DNA from: Anderseniella sp963787895 | Lineage (GTDB): Bacteria; Pseudomonadota; Alphaproteobacteria; Rhizobiales; Aestuariivirgaceae | DNA length: 64,000 nucleotides | Reading direction: 5' to 3' | Assembly: GCA_963787895.1 (NCBI GenBank) | Contig: CAWBEX010000001.1 | Coordinates: forward strand, 310,001-374,000 | Shown here: piece by piece, positions 8,111 through 17,520 of the stretch | Layout of the letters: the number at the start of each line of letters is the position of its first letter | How positions within the stretch are numbered: the first letter of the stretch is position 1 | The notes under the pieces: generated by a model | The model's input: the letters and a program-made list of their open reading frames with translations, nothing else | Databases searched by the model: none | Told to the model about the DNA's origin: nothing | Program-made: the position numbers and the translations under genes

Positions 8111-10320
8111 TCGCCGTTACCTTCTGCATTGCCGTCATTCGTTTCCGTTGCCCCTGAGCCGGAGGCACGCACCACACGCGAAACCAGCGGCTTACGCTCA
8201 AGAGTGCTCACTACATTGTTCAGATGGCGCAAATCATTGACTTCAACCGTGACATCAAGATTGTAGAAATCGCGTGCCCTGCTGGTCATTTGAAGGTTTT
8301 CAATGTTGGCACCGCAGTCGGCAATGGTCTGTGTCAACTGACCAAGAGCCCCGACCTCATTGTGAAGCACCACATTCAACTTTGCGGGGAACATAACTCC
8401 CGCGGTATCTTCATCCCACGCAAGATCCACCCAACTATCGGTTTCATCATCGAACGCCTGCAAGGCCGCTGAGAAGATCGGGTATACAGTAATACCCTTT
8501 CCTGGCACCATTATGCCGACAATGCGCTCTCCAGGCACGGCACCGGTTGCCGGATCGATATGCATAATCGCGTCACGCCCCGCGCCGCGAATTGAAATGG
8601 AAATATCATCACGGCCATGACCGGTACCTGCTGCCGGCTGTACATCGCGGCGTGCACTCGTGCGGTCATCCTCAAAACCAAGTGCTTTCATCAGGTCTCG
8701 CGAGGACAACTCCCCCCTGCCAATGGCGGCCAGACCGTCTTCCAGAGTGCTGATGCCAAACTTGCGTATGATATCCGCAATCTTGCGTTCATCATAGACA
8801 GCTTCAAAGCGCGCCAGACTGCGCTCCAGTATCTGGCGCCCCAGACCGGCATACTGGTCACGAACGGCAATACGCGTCGCCCGGCGTATGGCCGCGCGCG
8901 CCTTGCCGGTGCGGGCAACTCTTTCCCAGGCCGCAGGCGGTGTCTGGGCTTGCGAGCGGATGATGTCTACTTCATCTCCGTTCTCAAGTTCACTCATCAA
9001 CGGAGCATGCCTGCCGTTTATCCGGCAACCGACGCACGAATTGCCGATGTCGGTGTGAACCGCGTAGGCAAAATCGATGGCGTTGGCCCCCTTTGGCAAT
9101 GCAATGAGCGCACCTTTCGGAGTAAAACAGAACACCTGGTCGGCAAACAGCTCCAGTCTGGTGTTCTCGATGAATTCTCCCGGATTGTCGCCCTCGGCAA
9201 GTGATTCCACCAATGAGCGCAACCATCGGAACGAATTCGATTCGCCATGCGGCAGCTTCACGCCCCGCTCCTGTGCCATCGGATCGGCCGCATCCTTGTA
9301 GAAACTGTGAGCAGCCACGCCGCGCTCTGCGACATCATCCATTGAAATCGTTCTGATCTGCAATTCAACACGCTTGCGATGCGGTCCGATAATCGTCGTA
9401 TGAATTGACTTGTAGTCATTCTGCTTCGGATTGGAGATATAGTCCTTGAACCGCCCCGGCACCGCACGCCAGGTTGTATGCGCCACCCCTAACGCCTTGT
9501 AGCAGGCAGCCTCGTCATCAACGATGATGCGAAATCCAAAGATGTCGGACAACTGGCCCAGCGAAAGATGCTTGCGCTGCATCTTGCGCCAGATCGAATA
9601 GGGTCTCTTCTCGCGGCCCGACACCTGGGCAGCGATGTTATGCTTGCCGAACTCCTGCTCCAGCCGCTCCTCGATGTTGCGCAGGATATCACCGGACTCT
9701 GCACGAAGCGTTTCAAGCCGTTTGATGATACCGTCGCGCGCTTCCGGGTACAGTGTGCTGAACGCGATATCATCCAGCTCCTCGCGCATCGTGTGCATCC
9801 CCATGCGCCCGGCAAGTGGTGCATAGATGTCCATGGTTTCAGTGGCAATGCGGGCACGCTTGTCCGGCTTGACGTGCTCCAGTGTGCGCATGTTGTGCAA
9901 CCGGTCTGCCAGCTTCACAAGCAGCACCCGCGCGTCGCGTGACATCGCCAGCAGCAGCTTTCGCAGGTTCTCGGCCTGAGCTGCCTCCTTCGACACCAGA
10001 TCAAGCCGCTTTATCTTTGTCAGCCCTTCAACCAGCTCGGAAATCTCGCCGCCAAAGAGTTGTTCGATCTCTGCCAGTGTTGAATCGGTATCCTCAACCA
10101 CGTCATGCAGCAATGCAGCAGCTATGGTGGCGTCATCCATGCGCATGTCAGTGAGGATCGCGGCGACTTCAAGCGGATGTGAAAAATACGGGTCGCCAGA
10201 AGCGCGGACCTGATGTCCGTGCGCCTTCATGGCATAGACATATGCCTTGTTGAGCATGGCCTCATCTGCCGTCGGGTCATAGCTCGTAACCCGCTCCACC
10301 AACTCGTACTGACGCATCAT
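8107..10320 (-). CDS. rsh: Bifunctional (p)ppGpp synthetase/hydrolase (Rel/SpoT)
   Basis: This 737-residue enzyme makes and degrades the alarmone (p)ppGpp. Domains in order: HD hydrolase (SHPLEVAAIL and LLHDVVEDTD, about residues 45-80), nucleotidyltransferase (NPKQNDYKSIHTTIIGP, about 295-310), TGS (FTPKGALIALPKGANAIDFA, about 400-420), and a C-terminal ACT domain (AKLNVVLHNEVGALGQLTQT, about 650-670). The HD motif is intact, so hydrolysis should be retained, as in the single long RSH protein typical of alphaproteobacteria. It is encoded downstream of rpoZ after a 123-bp gap. Confidence 0.96.
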   Translation of the reverse strand: MMRQYELVERVTSYDPTADEAMLNKAYVYAMKAHGHQVRASGDPYFSHPLEVAAILTDMRMDDATIAAALLHDVVEDTDSTLAEIEQLFGGEISELVEGLTKIKRLDLVSKEAAQAENLRKLLLAMSRDARVLLVKLADRLHNMRTLEHVKPDKRARIATETMDIYAPLAGRMGMHTMREELDDIAFSTLYPEARDGIIKRLETLRAESGDILRNIEERLEQEFGKHNIAAQVSGREKRPYSIWRKMQRKHLSLGQLSDIFGFRIIVDDEAACYKALGVAHTTWRAVPGRFKDYISNPKQNDYKSIHTTIIGPHRKRVELQIRTISMDDVAERGVAAHSFYKDAADPMAQERGVKLPHGESNSFRWLRSLVESLAEGDNPGEFIENTRLELFADQVFCFTPKGALIALPKGANAIDFAYAVHTDIGNSCVGCRINGRHAPLMSELENGDEVDIIRSQAQTPPAAWERVARTGKARAAIRRATRIAVRDQYAGLGRQILERSLARFEAVYDERKIADIIRKFGISTLEDGLAAIGRGELSSRDLMKALGFEDDRTSARRDVQPAAGTGHGRDDISISIRGAGRDAIMHIDPATGAVPGERIVGIMVPGKGITVYPIFSAALQAFDDETDSWVDLAWDEDTAGVMFPAKLNVVLHNEVGALGQLTQTIADCGANIENLQMTSRARDFYNLDVTVEVNDLRHLNNVVSTLERKPLVSRVVRASGSGATETNDGNAEGNGE

Positions 10321-10443
10321 GCCGAACTATCAAACCCGCAGAATCCAAAATGTACGGCCAGTGTATCAAACACTGGCCGCAGCTGGAAACAATTCTGTCG
10401 ATTGAAGTGGCGGAACCTGCCGACCTGATCAGTCGCCCGGGCC

Positions 10444-10860
10444 TTAGTAACCGGAGCGCTGCGAACCAGGGCTTTCTGCAGGCGGCAGGCCTTCCAGCCC
10501 GCGCAGCAGATCGTCCTCGCTCATGCGGTCATACCCGTCCTGACCATCAGGTTCTGCCTGCTGGCCAACATCGGCATCACCGCTGTCACCTGATGTGAGC
10601 AATGGCACGGCGCTTTCTTCCGGCTCGTCTACCTCGACATGCTTTTGCATGGAGTGGACGTAATCTTCACGCAAATCTTCAACATCGATAGTGGTGTCGC
10701 CAATTTCACGCAGTGCAACAACCGGGTTCTTGTCGTTGTCACGGTCAAGTGTCAGCGGTGCTCCCTGTGAAATCATCCGGGCACGATGAGCCGACATGAG
10801 AACCAGTTCAAAGCGGTTTGGCAATTTTTCGATGCAGTCTTCAACGGTGACGCGCGCCAT
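10444..10860 (-). CDS. rpoZ: RNA polymerase omega subunit
   Basis: The omega subunit binds beta' and helps assemble RNA polymerase. The protein starts MARVTVEDCIEKLPNRFELV and carries the conserved RARMISQGAPLTLDRDNDKNPVVALREI. At 138 residues it has the long acidic C-terminal tail usual in alphaproteobacteria. It precedes rsh, as in many proteobacteria. The divergent MFS gene starts about 110 bp away, so both promoters probably lie in 10861-10970. Confidence 0.95.
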   Translation of the reverse strand: MARVTVEDCIEKLPNRFELVLMSAHRARMISQGAPLTLDRDNDKNPVVALREIGDTTIDVEDLREDYVHSMQKHVEVDEPEESAVPLLTSGDSGDADVGQQAEPDGQDGYDRMSEDDLLRGLEGLPPAESPGSQRSGY

Positions 10861-10970
10861 GAAGCCAGTGCTCCTGAAATGTTGATATGTGATATTTATG
10901 TGGGCTTGTAGTCGTCATAATGCAAGAAATCAAGTCCAGCTGTCGACCAGAACGAAACGGCACACTTTTC

Positions 10971-12188
10971 ATGCGCTTTGACGGGTTCCACAAGATTGTA
11001 TGGCCACTTGCAGTGGCTGAAACCATCCTTTGGGCCGGGCTGTACTATGTTTTCGCCGCACTGCTGGTTGAATGGGATCGCGAATTCCAATGGTCAAAGC
11101 TGGAACTGACCGGCGCATTCACGCTGGCTGTTGCGACTTCTGCAATCGCAGCACCCCTGGCAGGCCGGGCAGTTGACAATGGGTTCGGGCGCAAGTTGCT
11201 GGCAGGGTCTGCACTCACAGGTGCAGCTTTTCTGGCCCTGTTGACGCAGGCCGCTCAGCTTTGGCAGTTTTATCTCATCTGGTTCGGCATCGGGTTGACA
11301 ATGGCAGGCTGCCTGTATGAGCCGTGTTTCGCCCTGCTTACGCGGACGTTGGGCGCAAAGGCACGGCGCGGCATCACCATTGTGTCACTGCTGGCAGGGT
11401 TTGCAGGCACAGTGTCATTCCCGCTGGCCCATCTGTTGTCACAAGCGTACGGATGGCGCGCAACAGCCATCACCTTCGCAACCGCAGTATGTGTGATTGC
11501 CGTGCCGCTGTTGTGGTATGCAGCAGGCGAAGCCGAGCGCCAGGGTAACGGATCAACCCCACCGGCAAGCCTATCTGCCACGGACGCGATGCGCGTGGCA
11601 GCAAATCCCGTTTTCTGGTGCCTTTCGTTGGGCTTTGGTTTGTTGGCGACCAACCACGGCATGCTGCTGACACACACCTTGCCGCTGCTGGACGAACGCG
11701 GTTTCAACAAGGAAACTGCCATATTCGCGATGTCGATGATCGGCCCCATGCAGGTGCTGGGCAGGCTTATCATGATAAATGTCGAAAGACGCCTGTCGAG
11801 CCTTGCCATTTCCATGGCCTGCCAGTTTGCAGTTGGTGTAGCGGCCTTCTGCCTGATGGGAGCAACTGCCATGCCTGTGCTTCTGGCTGCCTTTGTCGTC
11901 TTTCAGGGCATTGGAAACGGCGTCGCCAGCATCATCCGGCCGGCGCTGACTGCCGACCTCCTCGGACGGCAAAACTTTGGCGTCATATCCGGCATGCTGG
12001 CCACAGTCTACATCAGTGGCTTTGCCGCCGGGCCAACACTTGGTTCGCTCGTCTGGCAGGCAGCCAGCTACAGCGCCATGCTGTATGTGGCAGCTGGGCT
12101 CGCCGCGTCAGGCGCAATTCTGCTCATTCTTGCTGGCGCAGCAACACGCCGGAGCTCTCAAACATCATCGCGTTCTACCGGCGGATAG
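10971..12188 (+). CDS. MFS transporter
   Basis: This major facilitator protein has about 12 hydrophobic segments and the typical motif between helices 2 and 3 (AGRAVDNGFGRKLLAG). The substrate cannot be told from sequence. The start is uncertain: an ATG at 10971 puts the first helix close to the N-terminus, while an ATG at 10920 adds 17 hydrophilic residues; neither has a clear ribosome site. The gene is divergent from rpoZ, and its last 31 bp overlap the end of the opposing ABM-domain gene. Confidence 0.85.
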   Translation: MRFDGFHKIVWPLAVAETILWAGLYYVFAALLVEWDREFQWSKLELTGAFTLAVATSAIAAPLAGRAVDNGFGRKLLAGSALTGAAFLALLTQAAQLWQFYLIWFGIGLTMAGCLYEPCFALLTRTLGAKARRGITIVSLLAGFAGTVSFPLAHLLSQAYGWRATAITFATAVCVIAVPLLWYAAGEAERQGNGSTPPASLSATDAMRVAANPVFWCLSLGFGLLATNHGMLLTHTLPLLDERGFNKETAIFAMSMIGPMQVLGRLIMINVERRLSSLAISMACQFAVGVAAFCLMGATAMPVLLAAFVVFQGIGNGVASIIRPALTADLLGRQNFGVISGMLATVYISGFAAGPTLGSLVWQAASYSAMLYVAAGLAASGAILLILAGAATRRSSQTSSRSTGG

Positions 12189-12760
12189 TCCTGCGGGGCT
12201 TGCGCCCGGTCGTACATGCCATAGTCGCGGGTCATGCGCGCCATGAAGACCGAGGTCATGGCAGGGTCCTGCGAAGCGTGCAGCAACAGCTCACGGGCAG
12301 CCGTTTCATCGGCTGCCTCTGCAAGACCAACGAAAGCGCCTTCGATGTTCACGCTTGAGAAGCACTCATCGAAGCCCTTCACTGCCGCCCCGTGACTATG
12401 CGCCGCCACGATGAATCCGCCGGTGGCGCTTGGGCCCGTCTGAAAATTCTGCACGTCCTTGCCTTTCTCCGCCCGGACAATCAATTCTGCAATCCGGATG
12501 CGGTAGTCGGCGAAATGCTTGTAGCGGCCCGCATGCTGGGAGCCTTTGTGCGTCTCGTCCTCGCGCCAACGCACAATGGCGGCATCATCTTTCCACAGCT
12601 GGTGGGACAGGATCAGATTGTCACGCGACAACGACTTGAATCGGTCCAGCCACAACATGCCTGTGTGCTTTTCCAGCACCGGTTTCAGCATTCCGACATG
12701 GCGAAAGTAGTGTTCCTCATGACCGGGCCGGGGCAACACCTCAAAAAACAGTGCCAGCAT
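12158..12760 (-). CDS. Antibiotic biosynthesis monooxygenase (ABM)-domain protein
   Basis: A dimeric alpha-beta barrel protein of about 200 residues. The N-terminal half follows the ABM pattern (LALFFEVLPRPGHEEHYFRH; then a conserved Trp in LWKDDAAIVRWREDETH, and HAGRYKHFADYRI). The C-terminal half looks like a second, degenerate barrel repeat. Such proteins range from haem-degrading enzymes to small-molecule oxygenases; no substrate can be assigned. The ATG at 12760 overlaps the stop of the upstream membrane-protein gene (TAATG); an ATG 15 bp earlier is also possible. Confidence 0.75.
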   Translation of the reverse strand: MLALFFEVLPRPGHEEHYFRHVGMLKPVLEKHTGMLWLDRFKSLSRDNLILSHQLWKDDAAIVRWREDETHKGSQHAGRYKHFADYRIRIAELIVRAEKGKDVQNFQTGPSATGGFIVAAHSHGAAVKGFDECFSSVNIEGAFVGLAEAADETAARELLLHASQDPAMTSVFMARMTRDYGMYDRAQAPQDYPPVERDDV

Positions 12761-13341
12761 TACGAAAACGTCCATATCCAGAATACGGGAATGGCAACAT
12801 AGGCAGCCATGGCCAAACCACACAAAACCCGGATCCAGTTGACAGGAAACCGGCGCCAGATGACAAGGGCACAAATGATGCCCAGCGCAGCCTCGACAAG
12901 AGAAGCAACATGCCCATGGTAGGCGGGATTCCAATACGACACGGGCGAAGCGAACACGAAGTTGCTTAGCGGCCAGAAATGCCTGTGTCCGTCGTCAACG
13001 TGTACCGGCAAATCTGTTGCAGCATGAATTGTCAACGCTGCGGCAAACCAGATCATTGGCCAGCCGAACCACTTGCTTCGCAGCAACCACCCTGAAAAAC
13101 CGATGAGTGCTGCAACGAAAAACGAATTGAAGATCCCCATGACATTGCGCATTTCCTCCCGGAAATACAGGTCATCGAATATCTGAAAATCGGAGTACCC
13201 AGCCGCCTTGGCGATGGCAAACAGCGCAAATACCGGCAAGTCCGGAAGAAAGGCACCAATGACGATGGCGTAGTTGCGCGCCAGCTCACCGCGTTTCGTC
13301 AACGCAGCCGAAGCAAGCAGCAAATGCGTCTGCGTATTCAC
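12760..13341 (-). CDS. Multi-pass membrane protein of unknown function
   Basis: This 193-residue protein starts MNTQTHLLLASAALTKRG and has about five hydrophobic segments, with His/Asp-rich loops (IHAATDLPVHVDDGHRHFWP) reminiscent of YdjM/DUF457-type membrane hydrolases. That resemblance is weak, and no function is claimed. The GTG start at 13341 overlaps the folK stop as GTGA; a longer frame to 13422 would lie inside folK. It is coupled to folK upstream and to the ABM gene downstream, so all three are probably one transcript. Confidence 0.75.
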   Translation of the reverse strand: MNTQTHLLLASAALTKRGELARNYAIVIGAFLPDLPVFALFAIAKAAGYSDFQIFDDLYFREEMRNVMGIFNSFFVAALIGFSGWLLRSKWFGWPMIWFAAALTIHAATDLPVHVDDGHRHFWPLSNFVFASPVSYWNPAYHGHVASLVEAALGIICALVIWRRFPVNWIRVLCGLAMAAYVAIPVFWIWTFS

Positions 13342-13847
13342 CCGCCAATTACCCTTCCCTGATCGGTATCCAGCGCCGCCAGCATCTTGCGCGCAGTCAA
13401 ACCGGTTACCGGGTGCCGCCACCGAGGGGCAATTTCGGCGATGGGAACAAGTACGAATTCTCTTTCGGCAATGGCTGGATGCGGCAGCACAAGCTGAGCA
13501 TCGCTCGTCTGTCCGGCATCTGCGGCAAGAAGCTGCCCATGGTAGTCGAGAATGTCCAGATCCAGCGTACGCTCGCCCCAGCGCTCCCGGCGCTGCCTGC
13601 CTGCAAGCCTCTCGATTTCACGCAAGTGCGCCAGCAGTTCAAGCGGTGGCAACCGGGTCTCAATGCGCGCGGCAGCATTGATGTAGGGTGGCTGGTCAAC
13701 CTTGCCCAGGGGGCTTGTCTCGATCATTGTTGAAGCACGCACCAGTTTGAGCGGTTTGCGGCCCATCGCAGCCAACGCTCTTTTGACCGTGGCCTTCGGT
13801 GACCCCCACGGGCCCGTCATATTGCTGCCAAGTCCAATGAGGATCAT
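13338..13847 (-). CDS. folK: 2-amino-4-hydroxy-6-hydroxymethyldihydropteridine pyrophosphokinase
   Basis: FolK (HPPK) transfers pyrophosphate from ATP to hydroxymethyl-dihydropterin in folate synthesis. The 169-residue protein starts MILIGLGSNMTGPWGSP and has ETSPLGKVDQPPYINA, the HPPK signature WGERTLDLDILDYHG and HPAIAEREFVLVPIAEIAP. Codons upstream of 13847 are not family-like. Folate genes elsewhere in the window include folE at 56.4 kb. Confidence 0.95.
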   Translation of the reverse strand: MILIGLGSNMTGPWGSPKATVKRALAAMGRKPLKLVRASTMIETSPLGKVDQPPYINAAARIETRLPPLELLAHLREIERLAGRQRRERWGERTLDLDILDYHGQLLAADAGQTSDAQLVLPHPAIAEREFVLVPIAEIAPRWRHPVTGLTARKMLAALDTDQGRVIGG

Positions 13848-13963
13848 TCTGCTTGCCCCGATTGCGCGATACCTGATCTTGTGGCACACCCTGCAGCACA
13901 ATTTGAAGGGCTAACGCCCGCGATTTAATTTGAGCAACAGATTTCAGCACCCGGAGATTCGCC

Positions 13964-14563
13964 ATGCGCCTCTACAAAGACGAACGCACTGCCCTTTTCA
14001 TCGATGGTTCAAACCTTTACGCAACGGCTAAGGCTCTTGGTTTTGACATTGATTACAAGAACTTGCTGAAGATATTTGAAGATGGCACGCGTATGACCCG
14101 CGCCATTTACTACACTGCCCTGCTAGATGATGCCGAATACTCCCCGATCCGCCCCCTGATTGATTGGCTCGACTATAACGGCTTCATGGTGGTGACCAAG
14201 CCCGCGAAGGAATTCACTGACGCGCAGGGCCGCCGCAAGATCAAGGGCAACATGGACATAGAGATTGCCGTGGACATCATGGAGTTGTGTCCGGCACTGG
14301 ACCATATCGTGCTGTTCTCCGGAGATGGAGACTTCCGCTCGCTGGTGCAGGCCGCGCAGTCGAAGGGCTGCCGGGTAACTGTGATTTCGTCAATGGCCAT
14401 ACGTCCGCCAATGATTGCCGATGAGTTGCGCCGTCAGGCCGACCAGTTTGTGGAATTGAAGTCGCTGCAGGACAAGATTGGCCGAGCGCCAACACCCAAC
14501 AGGGATCAGGGCAGCGAAGGCAGAATCGCAACGGACGACTTCGAGGAATTCGCCGAGATTTGA
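13964..14563 (+). CDS. NYN domain protein (LabA/DUF88 type)
   Basis: NYN domains are PIN-like nucleases. The 199-residue protein shows the expected acidic residues: FIDGSNLY at the start, MDIEIAVDIMELC near residue 90, and FSGDGDFRSLVQAA near residue 110. The C-terminus is short and acidic. A LabA-type NYN gene beside rpoZ/folK is common in Hyphomicrobiales. Its RNA target is unknown. The next gene starts 11 bp downstream, so they are co-transcribed. Confidence 0.9.
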   Translation: MRLYKDERTALFIDGSNLYATAKALGFDIDYKNLLKIFEDGTRMTRAIYYTALLDDAEYSPIRPLIDWLDYNGFMVVTKPAKEFTDAQGRRKIKGNMDIEIAVDIMELCPALDHIVLFSGDGDFRSLVQAAQSKGCRVTVISSMAIRPPMIADELRRQADQFVELKSLQDKIGRAPTPNRDQGSEGRIATDDFEEFAEI

Positions 14564-14573
14564 AGGCAATAAC

Positions 14574-16004
14574 GTGAGCTACGCCCTCTATATTGGCGCC
14601 AAACACACTGCAGATGGCAATGCCTGGCTGGCTGGTTATGGCGATGAGCCTTCCAGCCACTGGCTCGAGATTGTGCCGCGCGCCAGCCATGAACCGGGCA
14701 CCACGGTTTGCGCCGGTGTAGGGCCTGGAGCCGATCTGCCCGGCAAGCGCATTGACGTGCCGCAGCCTGTAGAAACCTGCAGGCACATCCGGGTCAGCTA
14801 CTCATATTACAAGGGCGTACCGGCTCCGATTACCAATGGCGGATTGAACGAACACGGTGTTGCAGTGCGTGATGTCTGGTCGCCCTCCAGAAGCGAACTG
14901 GTGGCAATGACACCCATCGACCAGCAAGGCCTCAACTACTCAGACCTCGCCCGTGCCTGCCTCGAACAGGCAACCTCGGCGCGCCGCGGCGTCGAGCTCA
15001 TGGGTGAGCTGATAGCGCAGCACGGCGAAGCAACCTATGGCGGCAACTCTCATCTGATCGCTGACAATCGCGAGGCCTGGGTCGTCATTCAGTTTGCCGG
15101 CGGCAAGGGACTTTGGGCCGCCGAACGGTTAGGCTCCGACAGCATCCGTGCATCACGTCCCGGCTACATTCGCACCGTTCCAGTAGATCAACCGCATCAT
15201 CCGGACTTCCTGTACTCGCCAAACCTGCTGAGTTTTGCCCGCGAAATGGGTTGGTACGAAAGCGGCCCGTTCGACGTAAACGCTATTTATGGCGACGGCA
15301 AAGGACGCTGGGAAGGCGTCGCATGGATCGAAAACGAGATGCGCACACGCGCAAGCAGTGCGGAAAAGATCGGCCTGGCAGACATTATTTGGGCCATCCG
15401 AACCGGCAACCTGACAGGTGACTCGGCCGGATATGGCCAAATTGTTCCGCTTGCAGAACCGGGCTCGCCTTCATTGCGAATGATGTGGCACGCCCCCATC
15501 GGCGCTGTTGCGGCCCCGTTTGCACCGGTATTCATGGGCCAGCATTCGGTGCCTCCAGAGTTTGCAAAACATCGCTATCTGACCACGGGTGAAGACCACC
15601 GCTTCATGGACCCGCGCCGTGACATGACCTTCGGTGATGACGTGGTCTCAACTGTCAGTCAGGCCACTGAGGCCACCCGAAGTGCGGTGTATGAGTGTAA
15701 ACGCCTGTTCTACCTAATGCTGCAGGACGCTGACCGGTTCTTGCCGGAAGTGACGCGCGCGCTGGAAGACTCAGAGGCTCGCCTGATGGAAGATACAGCG
15801 CGCGTTGCCAGACTTGCTGCAAAGCTCGTTGCAACAGGCGACGAAGCCGAGGCTTGCGAAGTGCTCAACTATTTCAGCTGTACCGAACTCAGGCGCGGCC
15901 TTGACCTGGTGATGGCTTTGTCGGCCAGCATGGAGGCACGGCTGGCAACATCCGGCAAACTGCAACTGGACGGCTCCATGAAGGGTCTGCCACAGGTGTG
16001 GTAA
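14574..16004 (+). CDS. C69 (PepD-like) family Ntn hydrolase with Ser in place of Cys
   Basis: This 476-residue protein resembles C69 dipeptidases and secernins, N-terminal nucleophile hydrolases that expose a catalytic residue after Met removal. It begins M-SYALYIGAKHTADGN; aligned with the family start (C-T-T-hydrophobic-G-x-x-x-x-x-D-G), the nucleophile Cys falls on Ser2. Later motifs fit: ITNGGLNEHGVAVRDVWSPS, GNSHLIADNREAWVV and FLYSPNLLSFAREMGWY. The GTG start has AAGG 7 nt upstream and directly follows the NYN gene. There is no signal peptide. Substrate unknown. The Ser is seen directly; activity is inference. Confidence 0.85.
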   Translation: MSYALYIGAKHTADGNAWLAGYGDEPSSHWLEIVPRASHEPGTTVCAGVGPGADLPGKRIDVPQPVETCRHIRVSYSYYKGVPAPITNGGLNEHGVAVRDVWSPSRSELVAMTPIDQQGLNYSDLARACLEQATSARRGVELMGELIAQHGEATYGGNSHLIADNREAWVVIQFAGGKGLWAAERLGSDSIRASRPGYIRTVPVDQPHHPDFLYSPNLLSFAREMGWYESGPFDVNAIYGDGKGRWEGVAWIENEMRTRASSAEKIGLADIIWAIRTGNLTGDSAGYGQIVPLAEPGSPSLRMMWHAPIGAVAAPFAPVFMGQHSVPPEFAKHRYLTTGEDHRFMDPRRDMTFGDDVVSTVSQATEATRSAVYECKRLFYLMLQDADRFLPEVTRALEDSEARLMEDTARVARLAAKLVATGDEAEACEVLNYFSCTELRRGLDLVMALSASMEARLATSGKLQLDGSMKGLPQVW

Positions 16005-16077
16005 CAAGCGGGCTCAGTGTTTAGGAACGGCAGTCACCTTCCCCTGAAATTCAAAATTACCCTGGATTGTCTGTCGG

Positions 16078-17499
16078 TCAGCTCGCCAGAATATTGCGAA
16101 ACTGCCATGGGTCACTCTCGTCAATGTCTTCGTTGAAGCGATCCCAGCGCGCCGAGATCGGTGTCCAGTCGGTATAGTGACCTTCCACCGGACCCAGATA
16201 TGGCTTCTGAACTTCCAGACAGCGGGCATGATCCATTTCGTCTGTTTCAACAATTCCAGCTTGTGGATTTTCAAGTGCCCACACCATGCCGGCAAGCACG
16301 GCTGACGTTACCTGCAATCCGGTCGCGTTCTGGAACGGGGCAAGTTTGCGGGTCTCCTCCATGGAAAGGCGCGAGCCATACCAGTAGGCATTCTTCTGGT
16401 GGCCAAACAGCAGCACGCCCAGCTCATCCTTGCCCTCGATGATTTCGTTTTCGTCCAGCACCTTGTGCTCTGTCTGCGGTTTGCTGGCACCAAAGCACTC
16501 GTGCAGAGACAAGACCGCCATGTTGCACGGGTGATAAGCATAGTGGCAGGTCGGACGGTAGTCCGGGGCATCACTGTGGCCGACCGTATAATAGTCGGAA
16601 ATCGAGATCGCCTCGTTGTGGGTGACCAGAAAGCCGTATTGCGGACCAGGCGTTGGGCACCAGGTGTGCACCTTGGTCAGCGCACCCGGATAGTCGATAT
16701 AGATGGCAGCCTTGCAGCCCTTGGCATGAGTGTGTGCGTTGTCCGGCATCCATTTTTCATGCGTGCCCCAACCAAGTTCAGCAGGCTGGAAACCCTCGGA
16801 CAGGAAGCCTTCGACAGACCACGTGTTGACGAAAACATTGGCAGGTTTTGGATAGGACGGAGCTTGCGTATCGCGCTCGGCAATGTGAATGCCCTTCACC
16901 CCAAGGTCCATCATCAACCTTGCCCAATCCTCGCGCCCTTTCGGCGCTGAATGCTTGTGCCCGGTATCGCGTGCAATGTTCAGCAGCGCTTCTTTGACGA
17001 ACCACGACACCATGCCCGGGTTTGCGCCACAGCATGAAACTGCTGTCGTGCCGCCGGGGTTGGCGAACTTCTCGGCCCTCACCTTCTCGCGCAGCGCGTA
17101 GTTGGTGCGCTCGGCCGGTGCAGCATCCTGATTGAAGTAGAAACCGGGCCACGGCTCTACGACCGTGTCGATATACAAGACGCCGAGTTCACGGCAGTAT
17201 TTCATAATGTCGAGCGAACCTGTGTCTACTGACAGGTTTACGCAGAAGCCGCCGCTGGTGCCCTTGAACAATCCATCGAGGACCTCGCGATAGTTTTCCC
17301 GTGTAATAGCCTTGTGATGAAACTTCACGCCACGCTGATGCAGAAAATTCGCATGCTCATCAGATGGATCGATTACGTGAACGGTCTTTGCATCATAGTC
17401 GAAATGACGCTCAATCAGCGGAAGTGTACCGCGCCCGATCGACCCAAAGCCAACCATGACGATCGGCCCCTTGATTTCTGCATAGACAGGATGTGTCAT
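16078..17499 (-). CDS. hss: Homospermidine synthase
   Basis: This enzyme makes sym-homospermidine from putrescine units (or spermidine plus putrescine) with NAD+ as bound hydride carrier. The 473-residue protein has the Rossmann start VMVGFGSIGRGTLPL at residues 14-28, then HVIDPSDEHANFL, VNLSVDTGSLDIM and IDTVVEPWPGFYF, all family-typical. The ATG at 17499 is preferred because AAGGAAG lies 5 nt upstream. It is 21 bp downstream of a class V aminotransferase gene on the same strand, suggesting a shared transcript. Homospermidine is the main long polyamine of many alphaproteobacteria. Confidence 0.95.
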   Translation of the reverse strand: MTHPVYAEIKGPIVMVGFGSIGRGTLPLIERHFDYDAKTVHVIDPSDEHANFLHQRGVKFHHKAITRENYREVLDGLFKGTSGGFCVNLSVDTGSLDIMKYCRELGVLYIDTVVEPWPGFYFNQDAAPAERTNYALREKVRAEKFANPGGTTAVSCCGANPGMVSWFVKEALLNIARDTGHKHSAPKGREDWARLMMDLGVKGIHIAERDTQAPSYPKPANVFVNTWSVEGFLSEGFQPAELGWGTHEKWMPDNAHTHAKGCKAAIYIDYPGALTKVHTWCPTPGPQYGFLVTHNEAISISDYYTVGHSDAPDYRPTCHYAYHPCNMAVLSLHECFGASKPQTEHKVLDENEIIEGKDELGVLLFGHQKNAYWYGSRLSMEETRKLAPFQNATGLQVTSAVLAGMVWALENPQAGIVETDEMDHARCLEVQKPYLGPVEGHYTDWTPISARWDRFNEDIDESDPWQFRNILAS

Positions 17500-17520
17500 G
17501 TTGGCTTCCTTGTGCAAAAT

